In this document: positions 9,566 through 20,310 of the stretch, piece after piece
Position numbering within the stretch: the first letter of the stretch is position 1
Layout of the letters: each line of letters opens with the position of its first letter
Origin: an uncultured Paracoccaceae bacterium
Lineage (GTDB): Bacteria; Pseudomonadota; Alphaproteobacteria; Rhodobacterales; Rhodobacteraceae
NCBI GenBank assembly: GCA_947497985.1
Contig: CANMIX010000004.1
Coordinates: 124,001-188,000, forward strand
DNA: 64,000 nucleotides
Reading direction: 5' to 3'
Made by a program: the position numbers and the translations under genes
Notes under the pieces: model-generated
What the model was told of the DNA's origin: nothing
The model's input: the letters and a program-made list of their open reading frames with translations, nothing else
Database searches by the model: none

Positions 9566-9594
9566 GGATTAGGCGGCGTCGCGCAGATGGTCAA
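9566..9594 (-). promoter_or_regulatory. Promoter of tRNA-Gly
   Basis: On the minus strand TTGACC (9594-9589), a 17-base spacer and TAATCC (9571-9566) are followed by an expected start about eight bases before the mature tRNA 5' end at 9551. Confidence 0.75.
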
Positions 9595-9618
9595 GAGGCG
9601 CGACGCCCATTTTCAGAT

Positions 9619-11667
9619 TTATCCGCGCCGCCTGCGCCGGCGACGTCCACCACCATCTTCGCCATCACCACCGCCCGTGTTGAACGAGACATCCGGCAGG
9701 CTCACCAGACTGTTGAGGATCGGGAAAGGATCCACTGCATTGGGCATGGCGGAGGCATTGACAAAATGTTCCTGGAACTTGGCCTCAACCGCGGTTTCGA
9801 TCTTTTCAATCTCACGCACGGTTTGTTCGATTTCGGCGCGTGCATCAGTGTTCAACAGAGCAATGCGCGCACCTGTGCCTGCCGCATTCCCGGCTGAGGT
9901 CACTTTCTCAAACGGGCAATCGGGGATCATGCCCAAGACCATCGCGTGTTTGGCTGAGATATGCGCCCCAAAGGCACCGGCCAGCACCACGCGATCCACT
10001 TTGTCGACGCCAAACTTATCCATCAACAGGCGTGCGCCAGAATAGAGCGCTGCTTTGGCCATCTGGATCGCACGCACATCGCCATTGGTCACCGTGATCA
10101 CCGGCTCCCCATTGGCGGACCCGTCCCACAGTACATAGGAATGGGTGCGCCCGTCCTGAATGCAACGCGACGATCCGGTCTGCTCCGCCGAGCCGATAAG
10201 GCCAGAGGCGTCCAACAGACCCGCCATACGCATTTCTGCCAGAGCCTCGATAATCCCGGAACCACAGATCCCGGAAATTCCGGTGGTGGCGATGGAGACG
10301 TCAAACCCTTCTTCGTCGGACCAAAGTTCCGAGCCAATGACCTGGAACCGGGGTTCCTTGGAGACGGGGTCAATCTCAACCCGCTCAATAGCACCGGGCG
10401 CCGCGCGTTGGCCGCTTGAGATCTGCGCGCCTTCAAAGGCGGGACCCGTGGGCGAAGAACAGGCGAGGACTTTTTCCGTATTGCCCAGCAGGATTTCCGC
10501 GTTGGTGCCCACATCGACCACCAGCACCAGATCATCGGACTTGTTCGGTGCTTCAGATAAGGCAACCGCCGCCGCATCGGCGCCAACGTGACCGGCGATA
10601 CAGGGCAACAAGTAGACCCGCGCCGCCGGGTGAATGTTCAGGTCTAGTTCAACCGCGCGCAGGGACAACGCATTGGATGTCGCCAAGGCAAAGGGGGCTT
10701 GTCCCAGCTCAAACGGGTCAATGCCCAGGAACAGGTGGTGCATCACCGGGTTACAGACAAAGACCGCATCGACGATCAGGGCCTTGTCGATCTCTGCCTC
10801 GGTGGCGATCTGCGTGAACAGGCTGTTCATCCCTTCACGCACGGCAGCGGTCATTTCCTGATCGCCGCCTTTGTTCATCATCGCATAGGACACCCGGCTC
10901 ATCAGATCTTCGCCAAACCGGATCTGCGGGTTCATCACACCGGATGAGGCCACGACCTCTCCGGTTTTAAGGTCACACAGATGCGCGGCAATAGTGGTCG
11001 AGCCAAGGTCGACGGCCAGCCCATAGACCGTGCCATCGTAATAACCGGGCCAGATGTGCATGATTTTCGGCGGATGGGTGTCGTCCCCAAGGTGCACAGC
11101 CACGGTGACTTTCCAGCCTCCTTTGCGCAAGACAGGCTGCATTTGTTGCAGGATATGCAGATCGGTTTTGACCCCTTTGATCTGCCACTGCTCTTCGAGT
11201 GCTGCAATCAAGCGTTCCATGTCGCCAGAGGGTTTGTGCATGTCGGGCTGTTCCACCTCAACATAGAACAGGCGGGTGGAGGGGTTCATGGTGATATCGC
11301 GCGCCTCGGCCCGTTTGCGCACAACCTGTTTGTGCACTTGGCTTTCGGGGGGCACATCGATCACCACGTCGCCCTGAACTGTCGCCTGACACCCCAGACG
11401 GCGGCCATCAATCAGACCACGCTTATCTTTGTACCGTTGTTCGACCGCGTTCCATTCGCTCAAGGCGTCGGGCTGTACTGTCACACCGTGTTTGGAGAAC
11501 TCCCCAAAGGAGGGGGTGATCTGACATTTGGAGCAGATCCCACGCCCGCCGCAGACCGAATCCAGATCTACCCCCAATTGCCGGGCTGCCGTAAGGATTG
11601 GCGTTCCAACAGGAAAATGGCCGCGTTTGCCGGTTGGGGTAAACACAACAAGGGGATCGGTGGTCAT
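9619..11667 (-). CDS. RACo-type ferredoxin/ASKHA protein (corrinoid activation)
   Basis: A 682-residue protein built like reductive activators of corrinoid proteins: an N-terminal [2Fe-2S] ferredoxin domain (Cys39, Cys45, Cys48 in VCGGRGICSKC and Cys93 in RRLGCQA), a middle domain, and a C-terminal ASKHA ATPase-like fold (GLAVDLGSTTIAAHL near residue 220, LVVDVGTNAEILLG, GSGIIEALAE, VVLAGAFGAHIS). Family members use ATP to reduce Co(II) corrinoid proteins of methyltransferase systems. Start ATG at 11667 after GAAGG; an ATG at 11703 would add 12 residues. It ends with a Gly/Asp-rich linker and seven consecutive arginines. No corrinoid protein or methyltransferase gene is adjacent. Confidence 0.88.
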   Translation of the reverse strand: MTTDPLVVFTPTGKRGHFPVGTPILTAARQLGVDLDSVCGGRGICSKCQITPSFGEFSKHGVTVQPDALSEWNAVEQRYKDKRGLIDGRRLGCQATVQGDVVIDVPPESQVHKQVVRKRAEARDITMNPSTRLFYVEVEQPDMHKPSGDMERLIAALEEQWQIKGVKTDLHILQQMQPVLRKGGWKVTVAVHLGDDTHPPKIMHIWPGYYDGTVYGLAVDLGSTTIAAHLCDLKTGEVVASSGVMNPQIRFGEDLMSRVSYAMMNKGGDQEMTAAVREGMNSLFTQIATEAEIDKALIVDAVFVCNPVMHHLFLGIDPFELGQAPFALATSNALSLRAVELDLNIHPAARVYLLPCIAGHVGADAAAVALSEAPNKSDDLVLVVDVGTNAEILLGNTEKVLACSSPTGPAFEGAQISSGQRAAPGAIERVEIDPVSKEPRFQVIGSELWSDEEGFDVSIATTGISGICGSGIIEALAEMRMAGLLDASGLIGSAEQTGSSRCIQDGRTHSYVLWDGSANGEPVITVTNGDVRAIQMAKAALYSGARLLMDKFGVDKVDRVVLAGAFGAHISAKHAMVLGMIPDCPFEKVTSAGNAAGTGARIALLNTDARAEIEQTVREIEKIETAVEAKFQEHFVNASAMPNAVDPFPILNSLVSLPDVSFNTGGGDGEDGGGRRRRRRRG

Positions 11668-11780
11668 AGCAAGGCCTTCATTGTTCGCGTGTCGCCGGAG
11701 CATATTCTATTTGACCCAAAGCGAAAGGGCAGGTTCGCCGATTTGCGACATCTGATGGACAAGCTGACCACCTAAAACCC

Positions 11781-12941
11781 TCAGCCGTTGTTTTCCCGGG
11801 TGGTGAGCCAGTCCAAAATCGCCGCGCGGTCCCCGTCCAGGGTTGGGGCAGGGGCGCGGATAGTCGGATCCTCCATGCCGGACAGTTTGATCGGATTGCC
11901 CGCAGCAACAAAGGCGGGCGCGCCCTGTTTATCCAAGACCGACACCACCATGTTCCGCGCCTGCATCTGCGGGTCCTCCATCGCTTGCGCCACGTTCTGG
12001 ATCGGCCCGGTGGGAACACCTTCGGCTTCGAGCTTTGAGATCCAATGGAGCACGGGCTGGTCGATGGTCACGGCCTCGATCAGACGTTTCAAAAGCCGCG
12101 CATTTTCGCAACGCGCAGCATTGGTCGCAAATCGTGGATCCTCGGCCAGTGGCAGTCCCAGTGCAGTACACAATCGAGCAAACAGGACGTCGTTGCCGGC
12201 GGCAATCACAAACAGGCCGTCGCTGGCATGAAAGGTTTCAAACGGTGTAATCGACGGGTGCCGGGCTCCATTCGGGCGCGGTGGCTGCCCCGTGACAGAG
12301 CTGATGGCGACGGCATGCTCCAGCATCGCCAACTGACTGTCGAGCATTGCAATATCGACTTTTTGGCCGCTCGCACCGGATTTGACAGCCAAAAGCGCCG
12401 CAAGAACACCCTGCGCCAGGAACATGCCGGCCGCGATGTCGCCAATAGACGCGCCCACACGCACCGGTTCGCGGTCCCGCTCGCCGGTAATGGACATCAC
12501 ACCGCCGCGCGCCTGAACCACCATATCATAGGCCGGTTTCAGGGCATCCGGCCCGGTGTGCCCAAAACCAGAAACCGCGCCGTATATCAAATTCGGAAAC
12601 CTTGGGTGCAAATCCTCCCACCCATAGCCCAAACGCTCCATCACCCCGGGCCGGTAGTTTTCCAAAAGAACATCCGCCTGGGCCAAGAGCTGTTCAAACA
12701 CCGCGCGATCCGCATCCTGTTTCAAATCCAGCGCAATGCTTTCCTTACCGTGGTTGATCGTCGCGAAATAGGCGCTGAAACCGTCCTTAAAGGGCGGGAA
12801 GGCACGGGTGTCGTCGCCGGTTCCGGGGCGCTCGACCTTGATCACTTTGGCTCCAAGATCGGACAGGATCATGGAGGTATAAGGACCCGCCAGAACATGT
12901 GTCAGATCCAGAACCACATATCCGTCTAATGGTTGTGACAT
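11781..12941 (-). CDS. CaiB/BaiF (class III) CoA-transferase
   Basis: Transfers CoA between organic acids through a covalent aspartyl-CoA intermediate. The 386-residue protein has the family blocks YVVLDLTHVLAGPYTSMILSDLGAKVIKVE at the N-terminus, LLENYRPGVMERLG, and GASIGDIAAG, where Asp168 matches the catalytic aspartate of formyl-CoA transferase. Start ATG at 12941 after GGGAG six bases upstream; an ATG at 12965 lacks a ribosome site. It follows the RACo gene's orientation with a 113-base gap. Substrate not predictable; succinyl-, formyl- and mesaconyl-type activities are all known in the family. Confidence 0.92.
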   Translation of the reverse strand: MSQPLDGYVVLDLTHVLAGPYTSMILSDLGAKVIKVERPGTGDDTRAFPPFKDGFSAYFATINHGKESIALDLKQDADRAVFEQLLAQADVLLENYRPGVMERLGYGWEDLHPRFPNLIYGAVSGFGHTGPDALKPAYDMVVQARGGVMSITGERDREPVRVGASIGDIAAGMFLAQGVLAALLAVKSGASGQKVDIAMLDSQLAMLEHAVAISSVTGQPPRPNGARHPSITPFETFHASDGLFVIAAGNDVLFARLCTALGLPLAEDPRFATNAARCENARLLKRLIEAVTIDQPVLHWISKLEAEGVPTGPIQNVAQAMEDPQMQARNMVVSVLDKQGAPAFVAAGNPIKLSGMEDPTIRAPAPTLDGDRAAILDWLTTRENNG

Positions 12942-13210
12942 GAATGTCTCCCTTGGGAATTCCATATGGCTTTGCGAAAGGTTGGCCGGTCAGGTCGCCG
13001 CCGGCCTGTGGTGTCTCAATTGTTGGAAATGTGCGGCATCGCCCAAAGAGTTCTTTGTTCCAGATCAGGTTTCAGAGCTTCTTTCCGCTGAAAACCGCGT
13101 TTTCGCCTTATCTGTTTGATAAAGTTTCGCCTTGCCGGAATTCGGGGCTTTCCCCTTTGTCCAAACCGTGCCATAGGGTCACCGCCAAACGGGGTTATGC
13201 ATGGGGTTGA

Positions 13211-14662
<1,452 letters not shown>

Positions 14663-14675
14663 GGGAAACATCAAA

Positions 14676-14708
14676 ATGGTCGCCTCACACAGAGATACTC
14701 GCGCATGA
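14676..14708 (+). CDS. Possible 10-residue leader peptide
   Basis: A ten-codon frame (MVASHRDTRA, stop TGA) starts at ATG 14676, with GGGA about nine bases upstream, and ends in an ATGA overlap with the start of the RsmB-like gene, which has only a weak ribosome site of its own. This arrangement would allow translational coupling. It may be a chance frame. Confidence 0.35.
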   Translation: MVASHRDTRA

Positions 14709-15880
14709 CACCTGGCGCACGGCTGCAGGCGGCCATCGAAGTCCTGGATCAAATCATCGACGGCACCCCAGCTGAGAAAGCACTCACAGGTTGGGGCCGT
14801 CGCAGCCGCTATGCGGGTTCCAAAGACCGCGCGGCAGTGCGCGACCATGTGTTCACGGCGTTGCGGTGCTGGCGTTCGCATGCGGCATTGGGTGGCGGCA
14901 CCACAGGCCGCGCGCGTATCCTTGGTGGTTTGCGCGACGAAGGTCTTGATCCAACGACATTGTTTAACGGGCAGGGGCATGCCCCATCGGAATTGACCAC
15001 CGAAGAACAGCAACCCACGCAACCCGCCACGGCGGATGCGGAACGGTTGGATTTCCCCGATTGGCTGTGGCCAGAGTTTTCGCAAAGCTTGGGCGATGAA
15101 ACCGAGGCTGCGGCCACGGCACTGCGCAGCCGGGCTCCGGTCCATCTGCGGGTGAATACTGTTCTGAGTGACCGCGACACGGCTCAGGCGTCTCTTGCCG
15201 ACGAAGGTGTTTTGACAACGGCGCTCCCTGCCGCAACCACGGCGCTTGAAATCACCGAAGGCGCACGCAAGCTGCGCAATTCACAGGCCTATCAAACGGG
15301 TCTGGTTGAGCTGCAAGATGCAGCCAGCCAAGCCGTTGTCGAGTTTCTGCCGCTGGCGGATGGACAAAAGGTTCTGGACTATTGTGCCGGTGGCGGCGGC
15401 AAGAGCCTCGCGATGGCGGCGCAGGCGCACGTGTCGCTGTTTGCCCATGACACCAACTTTGCGCGGATGAAGGATCTTCCCGTGCGCGCAAGCCGTGCGC
15501 AGGTTAAAGTCGAGACGTTGCAGACGTCTGAGATCGCGCGTCAGGCCCCCTTTGATCTGGTGCTTTGCGATGTGCCCTGTTCCGGTTCCGGCAGTTGGCG
15601 ACGCGCGCCCGAAGGCAAATGGTCGCTGACCCAAGAGCGTTTGCAGAGCATCCGCGAAACCCAGGCTGAAATACTGGACCAGGTGGCCCCTTTGGTCGCC
15701 TTGGGTGGAACCTTAGCTTATGCGACGTGCTCAATGCTCAGTTCTGAAAACCTAGATCAGGTCCAAGCTTTTCTGGATCGCACGCCCGGATGGACGCTGA
15801 CACGCTCTAACAGCTGGAAAGTGCATCAGGGACACGACGGATTCTTTGTAGCTGTGTTGACGCGCGAAGGCGACGGTTGA
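14705..15880 (+). CDS. RsmB/NOP-family RNA (cytosine-C5) methyltransferase
   Basis: SAM-dependent RNA m5C methyltransferase related to RsmB (Sun), acting on 16S rRNA in known members. The 391-residue protein has an N-terminal NusB-like helical region, the SAM-binding motif LDYCAGGGGKSLAMAA near residue 222, the LCDVPCSGSGSWRR motif (Cys292, release cysteine) and YATCSML (Cys342, nucleophile). The ATG at 14705 overlaps the stop of a ten-codon leader frame. It lies downstream of guaB in the same direction, a common neighbourhood in Roseobacter-group genomes. The precise target base is inferred only. Confidence 0.9.
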   Translation: MTPGARLQAAIEVLDQIIDGTPAEKALTGWGRRSRYAGSKDRAAVRDHVFTALRCWRSHAALGGGTTGRARILGGLRDEGLDPTTLFNGQGHAPSELTTEEQQPTQPATADAERLDFPDWLWPEFSQSLGDETEAAATALRSRAPVHLRVNTVLSDRDTAQASLADEGVLTTALPAATTALEITEGARKLRNSQAYQTGLVELQDAASQAVVEFLPLADGQKVLDYCAGGGGKSLAMAAQAHVSLFAHDTNFARMKDLPVRASRAQVKVETLQTSEIARQAPFDLVLCDVPCSGSGSWRRAPEGKWSLTQERLQSIRETQAEILDQVAPLVALGGTLAYATCSMLSSENLDQVQAFLDRTPGWTLTRSNSWKVHQGHDGFFVAVLTREGDG

Positions 15881-15907
15881 TAGGGTTCTCGGCAAGCTTG
15901 AGAATTG

Positions 15908-15922
15908 TTAACTGATCTTTAA
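15908..15922. promoter_or_regulatory. CtrA box upstream of cckA
   Basis: TTAA-CTGATCT-TTAA is an exact match to the alphaproteobacterial CtrA site TTAA-N7-TTAA. It lies 53 bases before the cckA start in a 94-base intergenic region. CckA is the kinase that feeds phosphate to CtrA, so this implies feedback. Confidence 0.75.
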
Positions 15923-15974
15923 CTCTGATTATCCATTGATCAAGCAACGTTAAGAGAACCTCTACGGAGCCGCA

Positions 15975-18296
15975 ATGATCGGACGCCCCAAGACTTTTGT
16001 GCCCGAGTTGCGGGTGTTTTCGCCAGAATTTTCCCGGTTGGCTGTTACACTTGTTTTATCCACGGTCCTTGTTGCAGCGCCCTTTGTGCTGTCGTTCCAG
16101 GAATGGGTCGGACGTGGGTTGATCTCGGTCGGATTGACGCTTGGTTTGGTGGCAACGCTTTTGATGATCAAAAGCCGCCAGCAGCTGCGTGCACGAGGCA
16201 TGGCAACCGAACTGCTGACCGGTTTTATCGAAAACGACGCAACCCCAAGCTTTGTGACAGATGACGAAGGCGTCGTGCATGCGTGCAATGCCGCTGCGGT
16301 CGAGACGTTCCACGGCGTAAAGAAAGACACGCTGGGCGGCAATCTCCGCTCTATCCTTGCCAATCCATCTGCGGTTCTATTCCGCCTGAAAAGCCGCGCA
16401 CAACAGGAAGGCTCTGCACGCGAAGATATTGTGACACGGCAAGGTCATGTGCGGCTCGGCGTTCACAAAATGGCGTCCGGCAGCTACTTGTGGCGCATCG
16501 AGGAGATTGCAGAACGGCCGCAAAACACCCGCAGCCGTGAAAGTGCCCCATTCCCAATGTTGACGGTTGGTAGAACGGGCTCAGTTCTGTTTATGAACGA
16601 AGCCGCACGTCGTTTCTTTGGCGAACGGATCAGGGCGCTGGATGCGATTTTGACCAACGAAGAGATGGAACCCGGTCAAATCCAGACCATTGCGACGAAG
16701 ACCGGACTAAAACAGGTATTGGTTCAGGAAATGGAGCGCAGCCAGGGACGGCGTGAGCTCTACTTTATCGAGATGGATTCGACCCAGGCCGCCGGCGGTC
16801 AGACCGACTTTGAGACGTTACCGGTCCCATTCCTGAAAGTGGCACCAACCGGCGAAGTTCTGTTTATCAATCGGATGGCCTTGGCGTTATTGGGCGTGAA
16901 AAACAGCGAAAACCTGAAACTCGGCCAAGTGATGGAGGGCCTCGGGCGACCGATGACAGACTGGCTGTCAGATACGGTCAAAGGGATCGCGCCGAACAAA
17001 TCCGAATTCCTGCGTATTTCGCGCCGGGACCGTGAGACATTTGTCCAGGTCACCCTGACGCGGGTGCTTGAAAACGGTGACCCGATCCTGATCGCGGTGC
17101 TGAATGACGCAACCGAATTGAAAACACTGGAAGCCCAATTTGTCCAAAGCCAGAAAATGCAGGCGATTGGTCAACTTGCCGGCGGTGTTGCGCATGATTT
17201 CAACAATCTTTTGACCGCCATTTCAGGTCATTGCGATCTGTTGTTGCTGCGTCATGACCAAGGGGACCAGGACTATGGCGATCTGATCCAGATCCATGAG
17301 AACGCCAACCGGGCCGCGGCTTTGGTCAGCCAGCTTCTGGCGTTTTCGCGCAAGCAAACCCTTCAGCCCGAAGTTCTGGATGTTCGGGATACCCTGTCTG
17401 ATCTGACACATCTATTGAATCGATTGGTGGGCGAAAAGGTAACGCTGACGCTGAGTCACGATCCCATCATGAAATCCATCTGGGCGGACAAACGCCAGTT
17501 GGAACAGGTCTTGATGAACCTGGTGGTGAACGCACGTGATGCGATGCCGCAAGGCGGCGAGATCCGCATTGAGACTGAGGTCATTCACCTAGAGAAAACC
17601 CTTCAACGCAACCGCGCCGCCGTGCCTGCCGGCGATTGGGTGACGATCCGCGTGGCCGACGAAGGGATCGGCATCGACGCTGACCGTCTGGAAAAGGTGT
17701 TTGAACCGTTTTACACCACCAAACGCACCGGGGAAGGCACCGGTCTGGGTCTCTCCACGGCCTATGGTATTATCAAACAGACGGGCGGCTTTATCTTTGT
17801 GGATTCAGTCAAGGGGCAGGGCACGCAGTTCACCCTGTATTTCCCAGTGCACCGCCAGGTAACCGCGACAGATTTGGAACCCGTTGAGAAACCGTCTGAA
17901 AAGACAACACCTGCGCACGGCGAAGGAGTTGTGCTGCTGGTCGAAGACGAGGCACCTGTGCGCGCCTTTGCGTCGCGCGCGCTGCGGATGCGGGGCTATA
18001 CCGTGCTTGAGGCGGAGTCCGCCGAAGAGGCGCTTCATGTTCTTGAAGACGACGCGTTGCATGTGGATGTGTTTGTGACGGATGTGATTATGCCCGGAAT
18101 GGATGGCCCAACCTGGGTTCGCCAAGCCTTGGTCAGCCGTCCAGAAACGCGCGTTGTCTTTGTTTCTGGCTATGCCGAAGGGGCCTTTGACGATTCAGAG
18201 CCGGAAGTGCCCAATTCGGTCTTCTTGCCCAAGCCATTCTCTCTCAACCAATTGACAGAGACAGTGCATGCCCAAATGGAGCCGCTTGAAGCCTGA
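15975..18296 (+). CDS. cckA: Hybrid sensor histidine kinase CckA
   Basis: Cell-cycle kinase at the top of the CckA-ChpT-CtrA phosphorelay; in Roseobacter-group bacteria this relay controls motility, gene transfer agents and similar traits. The 773-residue protein has two N-terminal membrane segments (about residues 19-40 and 48-67), PAS regions at about 85-390, an HWE/HisKA-type dimerisation domain with the H-box GGVAHDFNNLLT (His407), an HATPase domain (VNARDAM, DEGIGI, GEGTGLGLSTAYGI) and a C-terminal receiver with phospho-acceptor Asp703 in VTDVIMPGMDG. The ATG at 15975 is preceded by GGA. A CtrA box sits in the promoter region. Confidence 0.95.
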   Translation: MIGRPKTFVPELRVFSPEFSRLAVTLVLSTVLVAAPFVLSFQEWVGRGLISVGLTLGLVATLLMIKSRQQLRARGMATELLTGFIENDATPSFVTDDEGVVHACNAAAVETFHGVKKDTLGGNLRSILANPSAVLFRLKSRAQQEGSAREDIVTRQGHVRLGVHKMASGSYLWRIEEIAERPQNTRSRESAPFPMLTVGRTGSVLFMNEAARRFFGERIRALDAILTNEEMEPGQIQTIATKTGLKQVLVQEMERSQGRRELYFIEMDSTQAAGGQTDFETLPVPFLKVAPTGEVLFINRMALALLGVKNSENLKLGQVMEGLGRPMTDWLSDTVKGIAPNKSEFLRISRRDRETFVQVTLTRVLENGDPILIAVLNDATELKTLEAQFVQSQKMQAIGQLAGGVAHDFNNLLTAISGHCDLLLLRHDQGDQDYGDLIQIHENANRAAALVSQLLAFSRKQTLQPEVLDVRDTLSDLTHLLNRLVGEKVTLTLSHDPIMKSIWADKRQLEQVLMNLVVNARDAMPQGGEIRIETEVIHLEKTLQRNRAAVPAGDWVTIRVADEGIGIDADRLEKVFEPFYTTKRTGEGTGLGLSTAYGIIKQTGGFIFVDSVKGQGTQFTLYFPVHRQVTATDLEPVEKPSEKTTPAHGEGVVLLVEDEAPVRAFASRALRMRGYTVLEAESAEEALHVLEDDALHVDVFVTDVIMPGMDGPTWVRQALVSRPETRVVFVSGYAEGAFDDSEPEVPNSVFLPKPFSLNQLTETVHAQMEPLEA

Positions 18297-18308
18297 TCAG
18301 AACTTGCC

Positions 18309-18902
18309 TCACTTGATCCCATCATAAAGCGCGAATTCCTCGGGCTTTTTGCGTCGCAATATATCTTCTGTTTTTGGGGCCAGCTGAAGCGAAACACGGG
18401 CACTGACGTTGGACGTTGGGGTCTGAATTTCCAGGCCTAGCCGTGCATTCAAAAACGCGTCCAGCTTCTCCAATTCTTCATAGCGGAACAAATGGCTGAC
18501 CTTGCAGCCATTGGGTTGCGGCGCCACAAATTTCGCCTGGCTGCCGACATTGGCAAATGCCGCCGGTTTGCCGCGACAATATTCACGGACAAAGTCATCA
18601 AAGCTGATGTCCTTGGTGGAGGTCGGCTTTCCATCAAGATAGGGACGTTGGCGGAACCGATACCAACTGCCCAGCCAACTGACGGGTTCCCGCACAACCG
18701 CCAAAAGCTCTGGCTCCGCGCTGCAAATCTTTTCGAACATGGGGCGAAACCACCGGTTGTAACGATAGACCGGCGCGTGTTTCAGCTCCGGAGGGTTAGC
18801 AACAACCATATCCGCACGCGGAGCCAACGCCTCCATATACGCGGTCGTGCCGGTCTTGGGCACGGATAGAAAAACGAGGTTTTCTTTTAAAAAAACGAGC
18901 AT
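18309..18902 (-). CDS. Sulfotransferase family protein
   Basis: A roughly 197-residue P-loop protein of the PAPS-dependent sulfotransferase type. The N-terminus reads ENLVFLSVPKTGTTAYMEAL, where KTGTT is the 5'-phosphosulfate loop, and a later REPVSWLGSWYRFR matches the 3'-phosphate-binding region. Acceptor unknown; bacterial members often act on surface polysaccharide or lipid. I start at ATG 18902, where family proteins usually begin; an ATG at 18962 would add 20 residues without a ribosome site. It converges on cckA and is divergent from recA. Confidence 0.8.
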   Translation of the reverse strand: MLVFLKENLVFLSVPKTGTTAYMEALAPRADMVVANPPELKHAPVYRYNRWFRPMFEKICSAEPELLAVVREPVSWLGSWYRFRQRPYLDGKPTSTKDISFDDFVREYCRGKPAAFANVGSQAKFVAPQPNGCKVSHLFRYEELEKLDAFLNARLGLEIQTPTSNVSARVSLQLAPKTEDILRRKKPEEFALYDGIK

Positions 18903-19024
18903 GTCGTAAAGGTTCCAGTAATTCTTTTGACCAAAACAAGGCTGTAAACACCTCTTTAACATTCAGAGTGATCACTGGGTATCAGAAGTTTTTTCTTGCA
19001 ATGTTCTCATTTTGATCTCAAAAA

Positions 19025-19039
19025 GAACAAGAGGCGAAC
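19025..19039. promoter_or_regulatory. SOS (LexA) box upstream of recA
   Basis: GAAC-AAGAGGC-GAAC is an exact match to the alphaproteobacterial LexA operator GAAC-N7-GAAC. It lies about 57 bases before the recA start. A near match in the other orientation (GTTC-N7-GATC) starts about 22 bases earlier. Confidence 0.85.
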
Positions 19040-19095
19040 AAAGCAGTGATTGCCGGCACCCTGCGGGTATGACACATAGAGAGGGACAAGGGACT

Positions 19096-20163
19096 ATGGC
19101 GGATCTTTTGACCATGAAGAAGAATAACAAAGGCGACGACAAACAAAAGGCGCTCGACAGCGCTTTGGCGCAGATTGAGCGTCAGTTTGGCAAAGGCTCG
19201 ATCATGAAGCTCGGCGACGACAATGCGCTGGCTGAGATCGAAGCATCCTCGACCGGGTCACTTGGCCTGGACATCGCGCTTGGCATTGGCGGTTTGCCAA
19301 TGGGGCGGATCATTGAAATTTACGGGCCTGAAAGCTCGGGTAAAACCACGCTGACGCTGCACTGCATTGCAGAACAGCAGAAAAAAGGCGGCGTTTGTGC
19401 CTTTGTGGATGCGGAACACGCGCTTGACCCACAATACGCGTCCAAATTGGGCGTGGACCTGGACGAGCTGCTGATCTCGCAGCCTGACACCGGGGAACAG
19501 GCGCTGGAAATCACCGATACGCTGGTGCGGTCGGGTGCTGTGAACATGGTCATCGTCGACTCGGTTGCGGCTTTGACGCCGAAATCCGAGTTGGAAGGCG
19601 ACATGGGCGACAGCAACGTTGGTGTTCAGGCCCGCCTGATGTCACAAGCGATGCGCAAGCTCACAGGCTCGATCAGCCGTTCGAACTGTATGGTTATTTT
19701 CATCAACCAAATCCGGATGAAAATCGGCGTCATGTTCGGCTCGCCCGAGACCACAACTGGTGGTAACGCGCTGAAATTCTACTCCTCGGTCCGTCTTGAC
19801 ATCCGCCGCATTGGCGCAGTCAAGGATCGGGATGAAATCGTGGGCAACGCAACCCGCGTGAAAGTAGTGAAAAACAAAGTCGCGCCGCCCTTCAAGCAGG
19901 TGGAATTCGACATCATGTACGGCGAAGGGATCTCCAAGATGGGGGAACTCCTTGATCTGGGCGTTGCCGCCAGCGTGGTGCAGAAATCCGGATCCTGGTT
20001 CTCTTATGGGGATGAGCGGATCGGGCAGGGGCGTGAAAACGCCAAAACCTTCCTGCGCGACCATCCCGCGATCGCCTTTGACATCGAAGATAAGATCCGT
20101 GCCTCTCATGGATTGGAGTTTGACCGCCCCGAAAGCGAAGACGACGACATTCTTGAAGGCTGA
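19096..20163 (+). CDS. recA: Recombinase RecA
   Basis: Forms nucleoprotein filaments for homologous recombination and triggers LexA self-cleavage. The 355-residue protein has Walker A GPESSGKT (residues 77-84), VIVDSVAAL (Walker B region), the L1/L2 DNA-binding loops around [14 protein letters not shown] and [22 protein letters not shown], and an acidic C-terminus ([10 protein letters not shown]). Start ATG at 19096 after AAGGGA; the longer open frame from 19012 has no family support. Regulated by the SOS box at 19025 and ended by a strong terminator. Confidence 0.98.
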   Translation: MADLLTMKKNNKGDDKQKALDSALAQIERQFGKGSIMKLGDDNALAEIEASSTGSLGLDIALGIGGLPMGRIIEIYGPESSGKTTLTLHCIAEQQKKGGVCAFVDAEHALDPQYASKLGVDLDELLISQPDTGEQALEITDTLVRSGAVNMVIVDSVAALTPKSELEGDMGDSNVGVQARLMSQAMRKLTGSISRSNCMVIFINQIRMKIGVMFGSPETTTGGNALKFYSSVRLDIRRIGAVKDRDEIVGNATRVKVVKNKVAPPFKQVEFDIMYGEGISKMGELLDLGVAASVVQKSGSWFSYGDERIGQGRENAKTFLRDHPAIAFDIEDKIRASHGLEFDRPESEDDDILEG

Positions 20164-20188
20164 GACGTCGAATACGTAATTTGACGAA

Positions 20189-20215
20189 GGGCGCGGCGCT
20201 GGCTGCGCCCTTTTT
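20189..20215 (+). terminator. recA terminator
   Basis: GGGCGC and GCGCCC (20205-20210) form a hairpin followed by TTTTT, 26 bases after the recA stop. Confidence 0.88.
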
Positions 20216-20310
20216 CGTGCCAAACCGGCGCGCCCTGTGGACAGCACCGCATCTGGCGGATAAACCGGGTCGACTACGCTGTGTAAGCCTCTGAAAAAGA
20301 GAGACGGAAG

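Noticed and set aside
9575-9607. Inverted repeat GGCGTCGCG/CGCGACGCC
   Set aside because: A loop of 15 bases and no T run; it overlaps the tRNA-Gly promoter, so a terminator call is not justified.
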